Shown one piece after another: positions 8,629 to 18,759 of a stretch of 64,000 bases of DNA. The stretch's first letter is position 1. The number at the start of each line of letters is the position of its first letter. Both the position numbers and the translations under genes were made by a program. Location of the stretch: NCBI GenBank assembly GCA_037893245.1, contig JBAIAA010000008.1:4546001-4610000 (forward strand). The letters are read 5' to 3'. Under the pieces are notes generated by a model. The model saw only the letters and a list, made by a program, of their open reading frames with translations. It was not told where the DNA came from and searched no databases. Source of the DNA: Crossaster papposus (Eukaryota > Echinodermata > Asteroidea > Velatida > Solasteridae).

Positions 8629-10070
8629 TAGTACTCCATCCGACACCATTTGATAATCACAGATAACCGATCGGTCAGCTGTTTGTGTAAATGGTCGACA
8701 ATGGTTAGCCGTCCTGTTATTTGAGTCAATGTTGAGTGGCAGGACAAAAAAATGGGTTATTTCACGCAAAGTGCCCCAGTTCCCAATTTTTCATGGGAAA
8801 AAGTGCTGCTCTAATAGTCTGGTTTATGTTCTATGGAGGCTCTCAATCTACTCTGTATTATCAAGCTCTGGCATCTTTGGATACAGTCTCTTAAGTTTTA
8901 TCCGAGCGTCTTCAGTGGTAAAACGCCACTGTGTAGTCACTTTTCTTGCGTTGCGCTTCTCCTCCCAGGCTTTGACTTCTCTCCGGAGAATATCTTGGGT
9001 AGGGATACGCCGATCCAGACATTGGCGACTCAGTATACTCAGCTCAATTTCGGCCATATCCAGCCAACTGCCATGCTTTGGGGTGTAATGAAACTCAAGC
9101 TTATCAATCATTCTGCGGGCTTCTTCTGGGGAAAAAGCTTTATAAAGTGATGCGGGAGAATGCGTGTTCAAGTTGTCTCCAACCAGTATAACTTTCTCTG
9201 CATCTTTGTGGCGAACATCGACCAGAAACTTGATTTGATGAGCCCAATCAATCGCTGTCCTACGATCAGTCACCTCAACATGCCGCCAACCTGTCAAGGG
9301 TTCAAACATCATGAACAGATTGCTGACGCCATTACGTTCATACTCTGTGTCATAACGTTCCGGTTTTCCAGGCTCAACAGGCATTGGATTAACGACTTCT
9401 TTAACATGCTGCTTGCTACTTTCATCAAGGCAAACAAGCGGACGCCTTGGATCAAGAGGACGTTTATAGACTGCAAGAATATCCTCCATCGCACTCACAA
9501 AGTTGGCGCTTTCTTCCGCAGGTATACACCATTCCTTTTTTTGCCAGGGCTTAAGCTCATTTTTTTTAGTCCCTCATGTACTGTGCTTCTGGAAATCTAT
9601 TCGACGTATCTGAGCTCAATCATGCGATCTGTCAGTAAATTTAGCGTCCATCGGCTGGCTCCTTCCGGTGGTGGTGAGCAGGTAAGGGCAATAAGGTGAG
9701 CTTCGCCATCGAGTTTACGTACCCGACCGTGGCTGCTTAGTTTTCCAGTGACAGCGACATCAAGCCCTTCTTCAACAAATCGTTTCCTGAGGCGAGTGAT
9801 AGTAAGCGGCCTAACATGGAAAGCTTTGGCTACCTGATCATGCTGCAGTGGATCATGGTTTTCATCGATAGCCAGAAGGATATTGGCTTTACGTTTTTTG
9901 TGTTGTGCAACTTTGGGCTTTTCCTGCTTGATAAGCCGTTCAAGTATTGATCGTTCTTCCTCGCTGAGTCGAACATGATATTTGATGGTCATAATAACTC
10001 CGGTGTTATGGACTCGGAGTTATTAGAATAGCCTTCAGTAAACTATCATCTTCTGCCGGACGGAGTACTA
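8629..10070 (-). mobile_element. IS630-family element, copy 1, inside IS91
   Basis: Terminal inverted repeats TAGTACTCCATCCGACA and TAGTACTCCGTCCGGCA (inverse) with TA at each end, the target duplication of IS630/Tc1-mariner elements. The body between the TA dinucleotides is 1,438 bp, six shorter than copy 2 (18180-19623) because one GAAGCC unit is missing in the transposase gene. Confidence 0.92.
8848..9992 (-). pseudogene. IS630 transposase, copy 1, with nonsense mutation
   Basis: Reads as two frames: 9992-9597 (HTH half, MTIKYHVRLSEEERS) and 9498-8848 (catalytic half with LVCLDESSKQ, VILVGDNLNTH and HGSWLDMAEIEL). As in copy 2 the halves must be joined by a -1 shift on an A8 run (T8 at 9560-9567 on the plus strand). 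In addition this copy has TCG changed to TAG right after ELRYVE, ending the first half 36 codons early, and lacks a GAAGCC repeat. It should be inactive. Confidence 0.85.
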
Positions 10071-11069
10071 GTATCATGCTCGATGCTGCCAAGAAAAAAG
10101 GGCTAACTCCCGGTATTTTCAACGCTATTCATACCTTTGGTCGTGATCTTAAGCTCAATGTCCATATCCATTTGGCTATTACGCTGGGGGGGATTACCAC
10201 AGATCATAAGCGATGGAAGAAGATAGACTTCCACAAAATAAATACCATGACATGCTGGCGCTACCAGGTTCTTCACCTCTTACGGCAAGAAGCCAAAAAA
10301 GGGCAGCTCATCATTCCGGATGAGCTATCAAAGCAATGTGGGAACAACTATCGGCTGAATCAGTTTCTCGATACTGAATATAAGAAACACTGGCATGTTC
10401 ATTTTGCTGATCCCACTAAAACACCCACGGCAACAGCTAAGTATTTGGGACGTTATCTCACCCGACCTCCCATCGCTTTGTCACGAATTAAGCACTACGA
10501 TGGCAAAGAAGTGGTGTTTGAGTACCTCGATCACAAAACCAATACACACCGTCTGTTCCATTGTGATATCGAAGAATTCATTACACGGCTGATTCGCCAT
10601 ATTCCCGAAAAAGGGTTCAGACTGGTGCGCTACTACGGGTTTCTGGCTCACCGTGTCCGAGGAAAGCTACTGCCAAAAATATACGATCTACTGAATCAAC
10701 CTGAGAAAAAAACACAAAGGATCTACTTTCCCGAGCTGTTGCACGCGACCTTTAGCGTTGATCCACTCAAATGCCATGCCTGTGGTGCACAACTGGTATT
10801 TTGTGGTGTTACTGTTGGTATAAAACGCTCAGAGCTTCGTCAATACCATAAGGCGCTGGCCTTACAAAAACCGATTCAGCAGGCGGCATAGGAAAGATCC
10901 GTCTGGAGTTTGGTGTTGAGTGAAAAACAGCTTGTTTAAAGGCGTTTTAAGACCCGTAGAGTGCTTTTTCCGTCTTTCACAGGGTTTTATCACCAAATAC
11001 AACTCGTTAGCTGGCATGCTGAGGATTAGACTGCGGGCCTCGGCGTTTTGAAAATGCTATGCGGTAAAC

Positions 11070-13091
11070 TTAATGTTGACCCATAGACTCATTAAAACCG
11101 GATTCAACAGCATCACCTATTAAAGATTTTCTAGCTTCATCTGTACCTCTCTTAGAATGTTGACTCAATGCATCACTGGAATGATCATGAATTGATCTTC
11201 TACGCATAGGCTTAGTAACACCACCCTGACGAGTTCCGTGAAGACGTGATTTAGTTCCAGATTTACTCCCTTTACAGCAAAGACTCTTACCAAGTGTTTT
11301 AAATCGATTGGCAATACTATTCCATGAGTTAGTAGAATGCGCTAAGACAAGGGCCAATGGCACAGATGCTAGATTAACGACGTTACTCGCACCAGGAATA
11401 CTGTATGGGTAAACATACCAAGGTTGCCCCGGAGTCGCCGATAATACAGCCAATTGTTGAGCAGGTTTTTCTATACCTCTAATAAGCCCTAAATAACCGC
11501 CTATTCCTAAACCTGCTAAGAGATGCCCTGCCGCTGATGTGACTACATTCCATACTGTCATGTTTTCATTGATACATCTTAAGTAATGGGCGTAGCTAAT
11601 CTTATCCCTTACCTTATATTCAAGCGCGACTCCAATAGGACGTAAATAGCTTTCTGCAACACCGATGGCCAATGGCGCTAAACTGAGGCATTGGCAAACA
11701 TATGAAAACACACCGGCAGGTGTTGTTGCCAAGACAATGGCTGCATTTGCGGCACTTCCCATCGCGCTCGCAGTGCATGCCATCGTTGCGTTTGCAGCGC
11801 CTGCCATCGTTGCGTTTGCAACACCTGCCATCGTTGCGTTTGCAGCACCTGCCATCGTTGTTCCTGCAGCACCTGCCATCGTTGTTCCTGCAGCGGCTAT
11901 CGCCGCCGACACTGTCGGAGCGGACATAAGCAACGATAAATACACCCCAGTATATGCAAATGCCGCAGTATACAAAGCAAACCGTATACCTGAGCGCACT
12001 CGTGAACCACATACTTGCTCATCTGCAATAGTTTGCACTTCTACACCATCAAATACATGTCTTCTATAAAAGGCCATAAACTCAGTGTATTTACCCGGTG
12101 AGTCTAATAACATGCCCACTTCATCCATCACCTCATTCATCCCGCTATAGTTAGCAGTATCTCTACCATCGGATATGTAATTTTTTAATGCATTGGCAAC
12201 GGCAGCCCACCGTTCAAGCTCCTTTGTATCAACACTCCCATAACACACTCCCTTCAGAACACTACTGTATTGTTGAAACAGTGCATTAACGCCCACGTAA
12301 TAAAGAAATGCTTCACTGATAAGATTCGCTGCAGCTATGGCCCATGGGAGTGCCTGTGTCAGCATTTCACTGGCACAGTGTGCAGTCAATAGTTTCCAAA
12401 CACCTTGTCTAGCATTCATGGAATCTTGCAGCGAGGAATATGCGGAATAGCCGAATTCAGCAATGTGCACAAGCGGCATTACATAATAAACCACTTTGGA
12501 ACAGCAAGATGGGTTTTCATTGGTGCCGCTTTTGCCATCAGTGACCTCAACTGAACCAGCACTTTCTACAACCGGTTGAGAAAAATCTGGCTTAGGCTGC
12601 AGTTTAATATGTTCGCTGAATTTACCTTGCTCTGCATGACTCAGTGATCGACCTTCTTCTGACTTTCTGCTTCTCAACGATGCTACTACGCCACAGAGTG
12701 TGTCTTGAAAGGAGTCCATGAACAACGCTCCAACACCAAACTGTGATATTACTCCCAGCGCTATATCTGTTTTGGTTCCCCCATCAAACATGACCAATAA
12801 ATTGGCGGTTGCAGCAAGCTGAACGGGAATACTGAAAGCAAGAATACAAACCTTATCGCATGTAGTGAGACGGGGATCAAAAACCACTGTTTCCTTCTTC
12901 TCGTCGCATTCTAGAAAGAAGTCTTGCATTGTCCTCATTGAAACTTCAGCGTCTTCACCAAACTGCCCATCGGCTTGGAGAGAACAAGAGAAAAAAATAA
13001 TCGTTACTACTAGAAAAAAATGCTTTATTTTGTGCAAGAAACAATGAGAATCTCGACAAACAATGAAATCCGACCGAGCAAAAAACGACAT
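11070..13091 (-). CDS. Large repeat-containing membrane protein, unknown function
   Basis: 673 residues from the ATG at 13091, preceded by GGAGAG; a TTG five codons upstream is less likely. An N-terminal hydrophobic segment (HFFLVVTIIFFSCSLQADG) looks like a signal sequence. Several further hydrophobic stretches follow (around residues 85-120, 200-215, 245-275, 380-410, 460-485, 520-545). Residues ~400-450 hold an Ala-rich octapeptide tandem repeat (GTTMAGAA, NATMAGVA, NATMAGAA). The C-terminal ~90 residues are basic and soluble. No known family recognised. A multi-pass or host-directed membrane protein is possible but unproven. It stops 6 bp from the IS91 end. Confidence 0.75.
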   Translation of the reverse strand: MSFFARSDFIVCRDSHCFLHKIKHFFLVVTIIFFSCSLQADGQFGEDAEVSMRTMQDFFLECDEKKETVVFDPRLTTCDKVCILAFSIPVQLAATANLLVMFDGGTKTDIALGVISQFGVGALFMDSFQDTLCGVVASLRSRKSEEGRSLSHAEQGKFSEHIKLQPKPDFSQPVVESAGSVEVTDGKSGTNENPSCCSKVVYYVMPLVHIAEFGYSAYSSLQDSMNARQGVWKLLTAHCASEMLTQALPWAIAAANLISEAFLYYVGVNALFQQYSSVLKGVCYGSVDTKELERWAAVANALKNYISDGRDTANYSGMNEVMDEVGMLLDSPGKYTEFMAFYRRHVFDGVEVQTIADEQVCGSRVRSGIRFALYTAAFAYTGVYLSLLMSAPTVSAAIAAAGTTMAGAAGTTMAGAANATMAGVANATMAGAANATMACTASAMGSAANAAIVLATTPAGVFSYVCQCLSLAPLAIGVAESYLRPIGVALEYKVRDKISYAHYLRCINENMTVWNVVTSAAGHLLAGLGIGGYLGLIRGIEKPAQQLAVLSATPGQPWYVYPYSIPGASNVVNLASVPLALVLAHSTNSWNSIANRFKTLGKSLCCKGSKSGTKSRLHGTRQGGVTKPMRRRSIHDHSSDALSQHSKRGTDEARKSLIGDAVESGFNESMGQH
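11775..11900 (-). repeat. 24-bp tandem repeats coding an octapeptide
   Basis: About five units of a 24-bp motif, plus-strand core CCTGCCATCGTTG, alternating GCGTTTGCA and TTCCTGCAG variants. They encode TMAGAA(N/G)(A/T) units in the 673-residue membrane protein. The frame is kept because each unit is a multiple of three. Near-identical neighbouring units suggest recent slippage or recombination. Confidence 0.8.
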
Positions 13092-13763
13092 AGCAATACT
13101 CTCCAACTAATTAAAACCCCACGAAACATCTATCTCAACAACTTCTCATCGATTGAAAAAAATAGTAAAAAAATAGTAAAATAAAACACACACAAATAAT
13201 CGCTCTAAAAAAATAGATGCCGATCATTAGAAAATGAATATGTTATCACACCAGAGGCAAGCTACATCATTTCAAACATACCAATTAAATATTTTAAATT
13301 AACAATCATCATAGATGATTTTCAAAATACTGACACAACAGAGAGGTAAGCAATTACCCCTATCAATCATTATATTTAGATATAAACACACAAAGCCAGG
13401 CAAAAAAAAGACAGACGTTCTTTATTTTTTTATAAAATATAATCACTCAGAAAAAAAACACAATACATTCTTTCCATTCTCTCCCCAGGGATTAAAAAAT
13501 GTATTAATAGACAACTGACAACTATCCATAGCCAGGAAATGATGACGATACATTCATTCCAGTGAGTGTCATAATAAAAAAATAGAGATAAAGAAACATT
13601 TATATATCATATAAAAATCTAACATTTGCTGCCCAAAGTCCCTACTCATCCCCTTATTTTCAGGACTATCTACCGTTAATCACACTTTCAACGAATGTTA
13701 TGCTGATAAAGCGCGGGTTTCTGATAGCCGATAAAAACCCATTTCTGTGTATGACAGGCAATC
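13092..13763. other. AT-rich intergenic stretch
   Basis: About 670 bp, strongly A/T-rich with poly-A and poly-T runs, between the divergent upstream end of the membrane-protein gene and the ruvB end. The only open frames are short, lysine-rich and lack a good ribosome-binding site (for example 13315-13518), so I do not call them. It likely contains the promoter of the membrane-protein gene. Confidence 0.5.
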
Positions 13764-13926
13764 TTATACCAATGACCTTTTCTAACCACCGTAATGAGCA
13801 TGACAAGCGGGGCGTCAGAACAAGGCAAAATGACGAGTAAAGCCCGCTATTGCGAGGCGGTTCAACGCCGTGCTGGCGTTCAGATTGTCAGCGCAATAGC
13901 GTAGTTAGAATAGGCTATGGGTATTA
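13764..13926. repeat. Candidate MITE-like repeat abutting ruvB stop
   Basis: 163 bp bounded by imperfect 27-bp inverted ends: TTATACCAATGACCTTTTCT on the left and, inverted, TAATACCCATAGCCTATTCT on the right (20 of 27 positions match). Inside is a strong hairpin: CGCTATTGCG at 13845-13854 pairs with CGCAATAGCG at 13892-13901 and encloses a second stem AACGCC/GGCGTT. The right end supplies the ruvB TAA stop. No coding capacity. No other copy seen in the window. Confidence 0.55.
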
Positions 13927-14934
13927 CATCGAGGCGTCCGCGCTCAGCCCAAAATGCGCATAGGCACTGTGCGTCACCATTCGCCCACGAGGGGTGCGCT
14001 GAAGGTAACCTTGTTGAATCAAAAAGGGCTCCAACACATCTTCAATGGTATCCCGCTCTTCACTGATCGCTGCCGCGATGCTGTCTACGCCCACAGGACC
14101 GCCGTCAAATTTTTCAATCATGGCCAACAGTAACCGTCGGTCCATACTGTCAAACCCTTTTGCATCGACATCCAGCATGTTTAATGCCGCATCTGCAATG
14201 GGTTGAGACACATGGCCTGCGGCTTTCACTTCTGCGTAATCGCGCACCCGCCTTAACAAGCGGTTGGCAATACGCGGCGTACCCCTTGAACGGCAGGCCA
14301 TTTCACGCGCACCGGCATCATCAATGTCAACCCCCAGAATCAGTGCCGAGCGACTGACAATGGTGGCCAAATCGTCTTCGTTATAAAACTCCAGCCGCTG
14401 CACAATACCAAAGCGATCCCGCAGGGGGGATGTTAACAAGCCCGCACGGGTGGTGGCACCGACCAGCGTAAAGGGCGGTAAATCCAGTTTAATCGACCGT
14501 GCCGCCGGGCCTTCACCGATCATAATATCCAATTGGTAGTCTTCCATGGCCGGATAGAGAATTTCTTCGACGACAGCGCTGAGTCGATGAATTTCATCAA
14601 TAAACAGAATATCGTTCGGTTCCAGGTTGGTCAGCAGTGCGGCCAAATCACCGGATTTTTCCAGTACCGGCCCTGAGGTCGTACGAATATTACTGCCCAT
14701 TTCATTAGCCAGAATATGTGACAGGGTGGTCTTCCCCAGACCCGGTGGACCAAACACCAGTGTATGATCCAAAGGTTCCTGTCGATTGCGGGCCGCCTGA
14801 ATAAATATCTCCATTTGCTCACGGACTTTGGGCTGGCCAATGTAGTCCGACAATGTCACCGGTCGAATGGCCCGATCCTGCACCTCTTCTACCGGCTTCT
14901 CCTGTGCCGAAATCAACCGATCTGCTTCTATCAT
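13924..14934 (-). CDS. ruvB: RuvB Holliday-junction branch-migration ATPase
   Basis: 336 residues from the ATG at 14934 with AGGGG six bases upstream; a GTG two codons earlier is possible. AAA+ motor: Walker [10 protein letters not shown], Walker [10 protein letters not shown], sensor 1 LVGATTRAG, arginine-finger region LRDRFG, and a C-terminal winged helix ([17 protein letters not shown]). It drives branch migration with RuvA before RuvC resolves. Complete. ruvA and ruvC, normally directly upstream, lie 10.6 kb and 12 kb away because insertions were placed in the gap. Confidence 0.97.
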   Translation of the reverse strand: MIEADRLISAQEKPVEEVQDRAIRPVTLSDYIGQPKVREQMEIFIQAARNRQEPLDHTLVFGPPGLGKTTLSHILANEMGSNIRTTSGPVLEKSGDLAALLTNLEPNDILFIDEIHRLSAVVEEILYPAMEDYQLDIMIGEGPAARSIKLDLPPFTLVGATTRAGLLTSPLRDRFGIVQRLEFYNEDDLATIVSRSALILGVDIDDAGAREMACRSRGTPRIANRLLRRVRDYAEVKAAGHVSQPIADAALNMLDVDAKGFDSMDRRLLLAMIEKFDGGPVGVDSIAAAISEERDTIEDVLEPFLIQQGYLQRTPRGRMVTHSAYAHFGLSADASM

Positions 14935-15597
14935 AATCACCCCTTCACTGATTAATGCCTAGCGTAACATCGAACCCCCACCTTGAACTATCGGGATAAT
15001 TGCCGGGCAGGCTTGAATTCCCCCCTAAATAGGACATACTGTCTGACGCCATCAGCGATGCCTATTAATAAGCAGTGGGACTGTAGACGCATGACAACAC
15101 CGGCCTTTTCTGTCACAGGGATGACCTATTCCGTTGCGGCCTCTGTATTATTCTGATTGACGCCTTGGTACCTGCAATTTCTTGCACCACTGGATGGTTA
15201 TACGCTGCTCTGGAACCGCATTCTCTTTTCAGCCATCTTTGGGCTGATAGCACTGATTGTTGTAAAACAGTGGGCACAATTCAAGGCCATTTTCAGCACA
15301 CCTCGCTGTCTGATAGCAACAACAGCAGGGAGCCTGCTGGTGATGATTCCATGGTGGCTGTTTGTTTGGGCCCCGGTCTCTGATCAAACGACAGAGCTGG
15401 CACTGGGTTATTTTTTATTACCGCTAACCCTCGCTCTGACCGGCCGACTGGTTTACAAAGAAACCCTGACCTCCCTTCAGCAAATAGCCATTGCGTTTGC
15501 TACGGTCGGTGTTGCCTATGAAATCCTACAACAAGGGCAGCTCCCCTGGGTCGCCATGGCCGTTGCTGGGCTGTACCCCTTGTATTTTATCTTAAAA

Positions 15598-17267
15598 CCT
15601 AAATCCTGCAATCCAAACCCGAACAGGTCAATCGCAGCAACTGATCAAGCCCTCCTGATTCTGATTATGCTACTATCGAGCAAATATTTACCTTTTCAGT
15701 GGATTTTAATCACATGAGCCGTCGTGTTTGGTTCATCTTACTGCTATTCCTGATATCAGGGCGCGATAACTCCTTCCGCATTAGCAGAATGTTTTTCTAA
15801 TCATCCATTGTTCGCTATTTACAAACAGTCACCTACTGCTAGCCAAGCATCCCACTCCGTTTGGTAGAGATGCTCTTTGTTACTGGCAACGGTCAACTGC
15901 CTGTTACCTGTCAACAGTTTTCCGGCAACCCGTATCATATAGCAGCGAATGCTTTCCGGCTCCCACTTCATCAACTGACGATTCCCACTCATCAGTGCCA
16001 TCCAACGTGTTGTATTGTAGGCCAGTATTGCACATTGCATAAGCGCACTGTTTGCCATGAAATGATCGGTTTTGATCTGCCCGAGAGCCATCTGGTTTTT
16101 GCACTCTTCGATCCAGGTTTCGCAGGTAGCCCGCTTGCCATACGCTTTATGGATCTCCCATGGACTCAACGACTCAGTAGTCACGTAGCAGAAGTAGTCG
16201 TACTCTGGCTTCGGGTCTAACAATTCGCACTGGGTGTTTTCTGGCTTCCCGATCTTTCTTTGCCGGACAGCCACGAAGCAACGAGCCCGGTCCCAGGCAC
16301 CACAGCAGTGTTGAAACTCGCACCACTCCCACCCTGGCTGATGCACGACAGGTTGCCAGTCTTGCGGGATTAACAGTTTGTGTAGATTCTTCAGTTTGAC
16401 CTTAACCAGATAACGATGTCCTAAATCCTCCAGATAGGTCAGTAATGGTCCACCAAAGTAGCCACTATCAGCCCTGAAAAAAATCTTCATGTGGGAAGGC
16501 AGAGTAACCAGCAACTGTTTCATAAACTCTATGGAGCCATTAGCAGTGTAGGCATCACCACTTCGTAACCAACCCTGCAGCACTTCTTTGGTTTCCGCGC
16601 AAAAGGCCAGCTGCGGGTGGTACGACAGCGCCCCTCTTTTTTTCTCGTTAAACCCTTTCTTTGCGCCTTCCTGAAAACCAAAACAGGTTTTTACCGTAGA
16701 ATCGAGGTCAATGGTGACCTGTTTAAAAGCATAAACGGTAGATGTTCCTGAGCGCAGTGCCTGTTTCCAAACACTCTCCCTCATTTCGTGGACAGCGGTT
16801 TCCAGTTCAACGACGCTGGCAAAGTGGAACAGCTTTAAAATGCGTCCAAATTGACTGTCACAAGGAATGCGTTGAAAACGGGTGCATTCTCGGAGAACGC
16901 TATCCTGCCAGACCGTGCACACTTTCATCAGACTTTTGGCACCTGCCAGAATGCCGGTGGTTACCATCAGAATGACATCTGACAGTTGGAAAGTGGCATT
17001 AGAGCCTCGTTGAATATTAATCCGTTTGTCCAGTAGGTCGGCCAGCCCCATCCGGTTCAGGAAGCGAAACACAGGGATAAGTCCAGCCTGACTGGTAAGC
17101 GGCTTTTTAGCTTGAGTGAAATGTACCTTCCGCTGCTTCAAACGTGCTTTTGACTTGTTTTTTTTGCTCATTGAAAAAGTGATGCTTTATGAAACGAAAA
17201 CATCATTTAATCTCTTTATTCACGGGTGATTGCAACTTTTATTTCGATATTATTTGCAGGATTTAGG
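15598..17267 (-). mobile_element. IS1380-family element, copy 1 (1,670 bp)
   Basis: Ends CCTAAATCCTGCA and TGCAGGATTTAGG; 5-bp duplication TAAAA at 15593-15597 and 17268-17272. One transposase gene on the minus strand. Inserted in the rarD pseudogene. Confidence 0.95.
15819..17171 (-). CDS. IS1380-family transposase
   Basis: 450 residues. DDE residues: Asp in TIDLDSTVKTCFG, Asp in FFRADSGYFGG, and Glu in CETWIEECKNQMALG. A basic N-terminus (KKNKSKARLKQRKVHF) is typical of the family. Complete frame, so potentially functional. It differs from the other three copies by single changes such as CCGAWDR in place of CCGDWDR. Confidence 0.93.
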   Translation of the reverse strand: MSKKNKSKARLKQRKVHFTQAKKPLTSQAGLIPVFRFLNRMGLADLLDKRINIQRGSNATFQLSDVILMVTTGILAGAKSLMKVCTVWQDSVLRECTRFQRIPCDSQFGRILKLFHFASVVELETAVHEMRESVWKQALRSGTSTVYAFKQVTIDLDSTVKTCFGFQEGAKKGFNEKKRGALSYHPQLAFCAETKEVLQGWLRSGDAYTANGSIEFMKQLLVTLPSHMKIFFRADSGYFGGPLLTYLEDLGHRYLVKVKLKNLHKLLIPQDWQPVVHQPGWEWCEFQHCCGAWDRARCFVAVRQRKIGKPENTQCELLDPKPEYDYFCYVTTESLSPWEIHKAYGKRATCETWIEECKNQMALGQIKTDHFMANSALMQCAILAYNTTRWMALMSGNRQLMKWEPESIRCYMIRVAGKLLTGNRQLTVASNKEHLYQTEWDAWLAVGDCL

Positions 17268-17683
17268 TAAAACGCTATTCAGGGGTTGCCACTGTCCCCG
17301 GCTTTCTGTTCGAAACACTGCTGTTTGTGCCAGTTTCCGTCTTTTTATTAGCCAACGATAGTGCGTTTCTCAGTCTCGCCGCCCACCGCCCTGATTTTTG
17401 GTTACTGTTGCCAGGACTTGGACTACTGTGCAGTGCAGCGTATCGTTCTTTCTCTACATTGGTGCATCTCGCTTACTGCCCGTCAGTCTGTTTGGCCTAC
17501 TCTCCTACGTGGAGCCCGCGGTTATTTTTGCGGTAGCGGTATTGCTGCTACAAGAATCAATCAGTAGTGCGCAATGGGTTACCTATGGTTTTATTTGGGT
17601 AGCGGCCAGTCTGGTGAGTATTGATTCTGTGCGCTTGATGCGCCGTCATAGAGCTGAACTTAAGTATTAGGCTCTGTTGACAT

Positions 17684-17702
17684 AAGCCCCTAAAAGAGGC
17701 TT
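17684..17702 (+). terminator. Hairpin after rarD, possible terminator
   Basis: AAGCCCCTAAAAGAGGCTT forms a stem with one mismatch (AAGCC paired with GGCTT, then CT with AG) 13 bases after the rarD stop. The T-tract is weak (ACCTTCTTT) and now carries the IS66 insertion. Could instead be the end of an old element. Confidence 0.35.
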
Positions 17703-18255
17703 ACCTTCTTTGTAACTATTCAGCACCCAGCAATGGCGTATGGTTATAGTTTTGTACTGCCATAAGCAGTGCCTCAAAAGCATTAAGCCCTTGCTTCTTT
17801 GCAGATGATAAGTAACTACGAACTCTTGTGAACCACTCTCCCCCGTCTTCACTCCTGAAGCAACCTGATATCTTCTGCTTTAATTTTGCCATGCGGACAT
17901 CCCGCTCGCTGCCATTATTGTCGAACGGTATTTTGAAGTTAGTCATAAATCGTAGGGTTTCTTCCTGATACTTTAATAAACGTTTGAACAGATTGTATGC
18001 TTGCGTGTTTTTGGTTTTCTTTTTTCCAAGCCGTTGTCGTCGTCTTTCCATGACAGCGGCCTCCTTCTCTAAAGCGCGCTGCGCCAAGCGGGTGAAGATA
18101 CGGTCAATCCGTACTCTAATGGTTGCCGGCATTTCAGTTAAGCCTATGCGCTTAAAGCCTGTACAAAGATGCAAGGCTAGTACTCCGTCCGGCAGAAGAT
18201 GATAGTTTACTGAAGGCTATTCTAATAACTCCGAGTCCATAACACCGGAGTTATT

Positions 18256-18759
18256 ATGACCATCAAATATCATGTTCGACTCAGCGAGGAAGAACGATCA
18301 ATACTTGAACGGCTTATCAAGCAGGAAAAGCCCAAAGTTGCACAACACAAAAAACGTAAAGCCAATATCCTTCTGGCTATCGATGAAAACCATGATCCAC
18401 TGCAGCATGATCAGGTAGCCAAAGCTTTCCATGTTAGGCCGCTTACTATCACTCGCCTCAGGCAACGATTTGTTGAAGAAGGGCTTGATGTCGCTGTCAA
18501 TGGAAAACTAAGCAGCCACGGTCGGGTACGTAAACTCGATGGCGAAGCCGAAGCTCACCTTATTGCCCTTACCTGCTCACCACCACCGGAAGGAGCCAGC
18601 CGATGGACGCTAAACTTACTGACAGATCGCATGATTGAGCTCAGATACGTCGAATCGATTTCCAGAAGCACAGTACATGAGGGGCTAAAAAAAATGAGCT
18701 TAAGCCCTGGCAAAAAAAGGAATGGTGTATACCTGCGGAAGAAAGCGCCAACTTTGTGA
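18256..18759 (+). CDS. IS630 transposase orfA (DNA-binding half)
   Basis: 167 residues. Helix-turn-helix region (LLAIDENHDPLQHDQVAKAF then TITRLRQRFVEEGLDV) followed by a winged-helix-like domain. The last ~20 codons after the A8 run (18687-18694) are out of the family frame. The true continuation, GAKKNELKPW, is in the -1 frame and leads directly into orfB. This suggests a programmed -1 frameshift that makes the full transposase. The orfA stop overlaps the GTG of orfB by four bases. Confidence 0.85.
   Translation: MTIKYHVRLSEEERSILERLIKQEKPKVAQHKKRKANILLAIDENHDPLQHDQVAKAFHVRPLTITRLRQRFVEEGLDVAVNGKLSSHGRVRKLDGEAEAHLIALTCSPPPEGASRWTLNLLTDRMIELRYVESISRSTVHEGLKKMSLSPGKKRNGVYLRKKAPTL

Larger units (their letters stand above)
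8264..10891 (+). pseudogene. IS91-family Y2 (HUH) transposase, split by IS630
   Basis: First part 8264-8630 encodes the N-terminal zinc-finger region (CSKLGCFFTKKICFGCNSRF). The second part 10071-10891 encodes the catalytic region: HUH motif in LNVHIHLAITLGG, paired tyrosines in AKYLGRYLTRPP, and a C-terminal CHACGAQLVFCG knuckle. Removing the IS630 with one TA joins the two parts in one frame (AIAAS then IMLDAAK), so the enzyme was intact until the insertion. Roughly 390 residues before disruption. Confidence 0.88.
8113..11064 (+). mobile_element. IS91-family element interrupted by IS630
   Basis: Right end is defined by comparison with a second partial copy: both end at GAAAATGCTATGCGG and then diverge (here at 11064, there at 62019). 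The left end is approximate, put near the GC-rich hairpin GCCGCTCCGCGGCGGC at about 8125. IS91 elements move by rolling circle and leave no duplication, so the left limit cannot be checked that way. An IS630 element sits inside the transposase gene at 8629-10070. Confidence 0.75.
15091..17670 (+). pseudogene. rarD: rarD/EamA-type permease, triply broken
   Basis: The frame opens with ATG at 15091 (MTTPAFSVTGMTYSVAASVLF), meets an in-frame TGA at 15154-15156, continues as LTPWYLQFLAPLDGYTLLWN through several membrane helices to FILK, and is then cut by an IS1380 element (15598-17267). After the insertion it resumes in frame (RYSGVATVPGFLFETLL), then changes frame near 17440 and finishes with LYIGASRLLPVSLFGLLSYV and a C-terminal RRHRAELKY. 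RarD proteins are ten-helix permeases of the drug/metabolite transporter superfamily. Three independent lesions show long-standing loss of function. Confidence 0.85.

Noticed and set aside
8848..9699. 179-residue and 105-residue frames on the strand opposite to the IS630 transposase.
   Set aside because: They are mirror frames of the catalytic half, found in both copies, with no family resemblance.
11665..12069. 134-residue plus-strand Ala/Val-rich frame across the octapeptide repeats.
   Set aside because: Open only because the 24-bp repeat has no stops in several frames. The minus-strand frame has a signal sequence and full-length coding.
13315..13518. 67-residue frame in the AT-rich gap before ruvB.
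   Set aside because: Lysine- and asparagine-rich as any frame in AT-rich DNA would be, no ribosome-binding site, no neighbours in the same direction.
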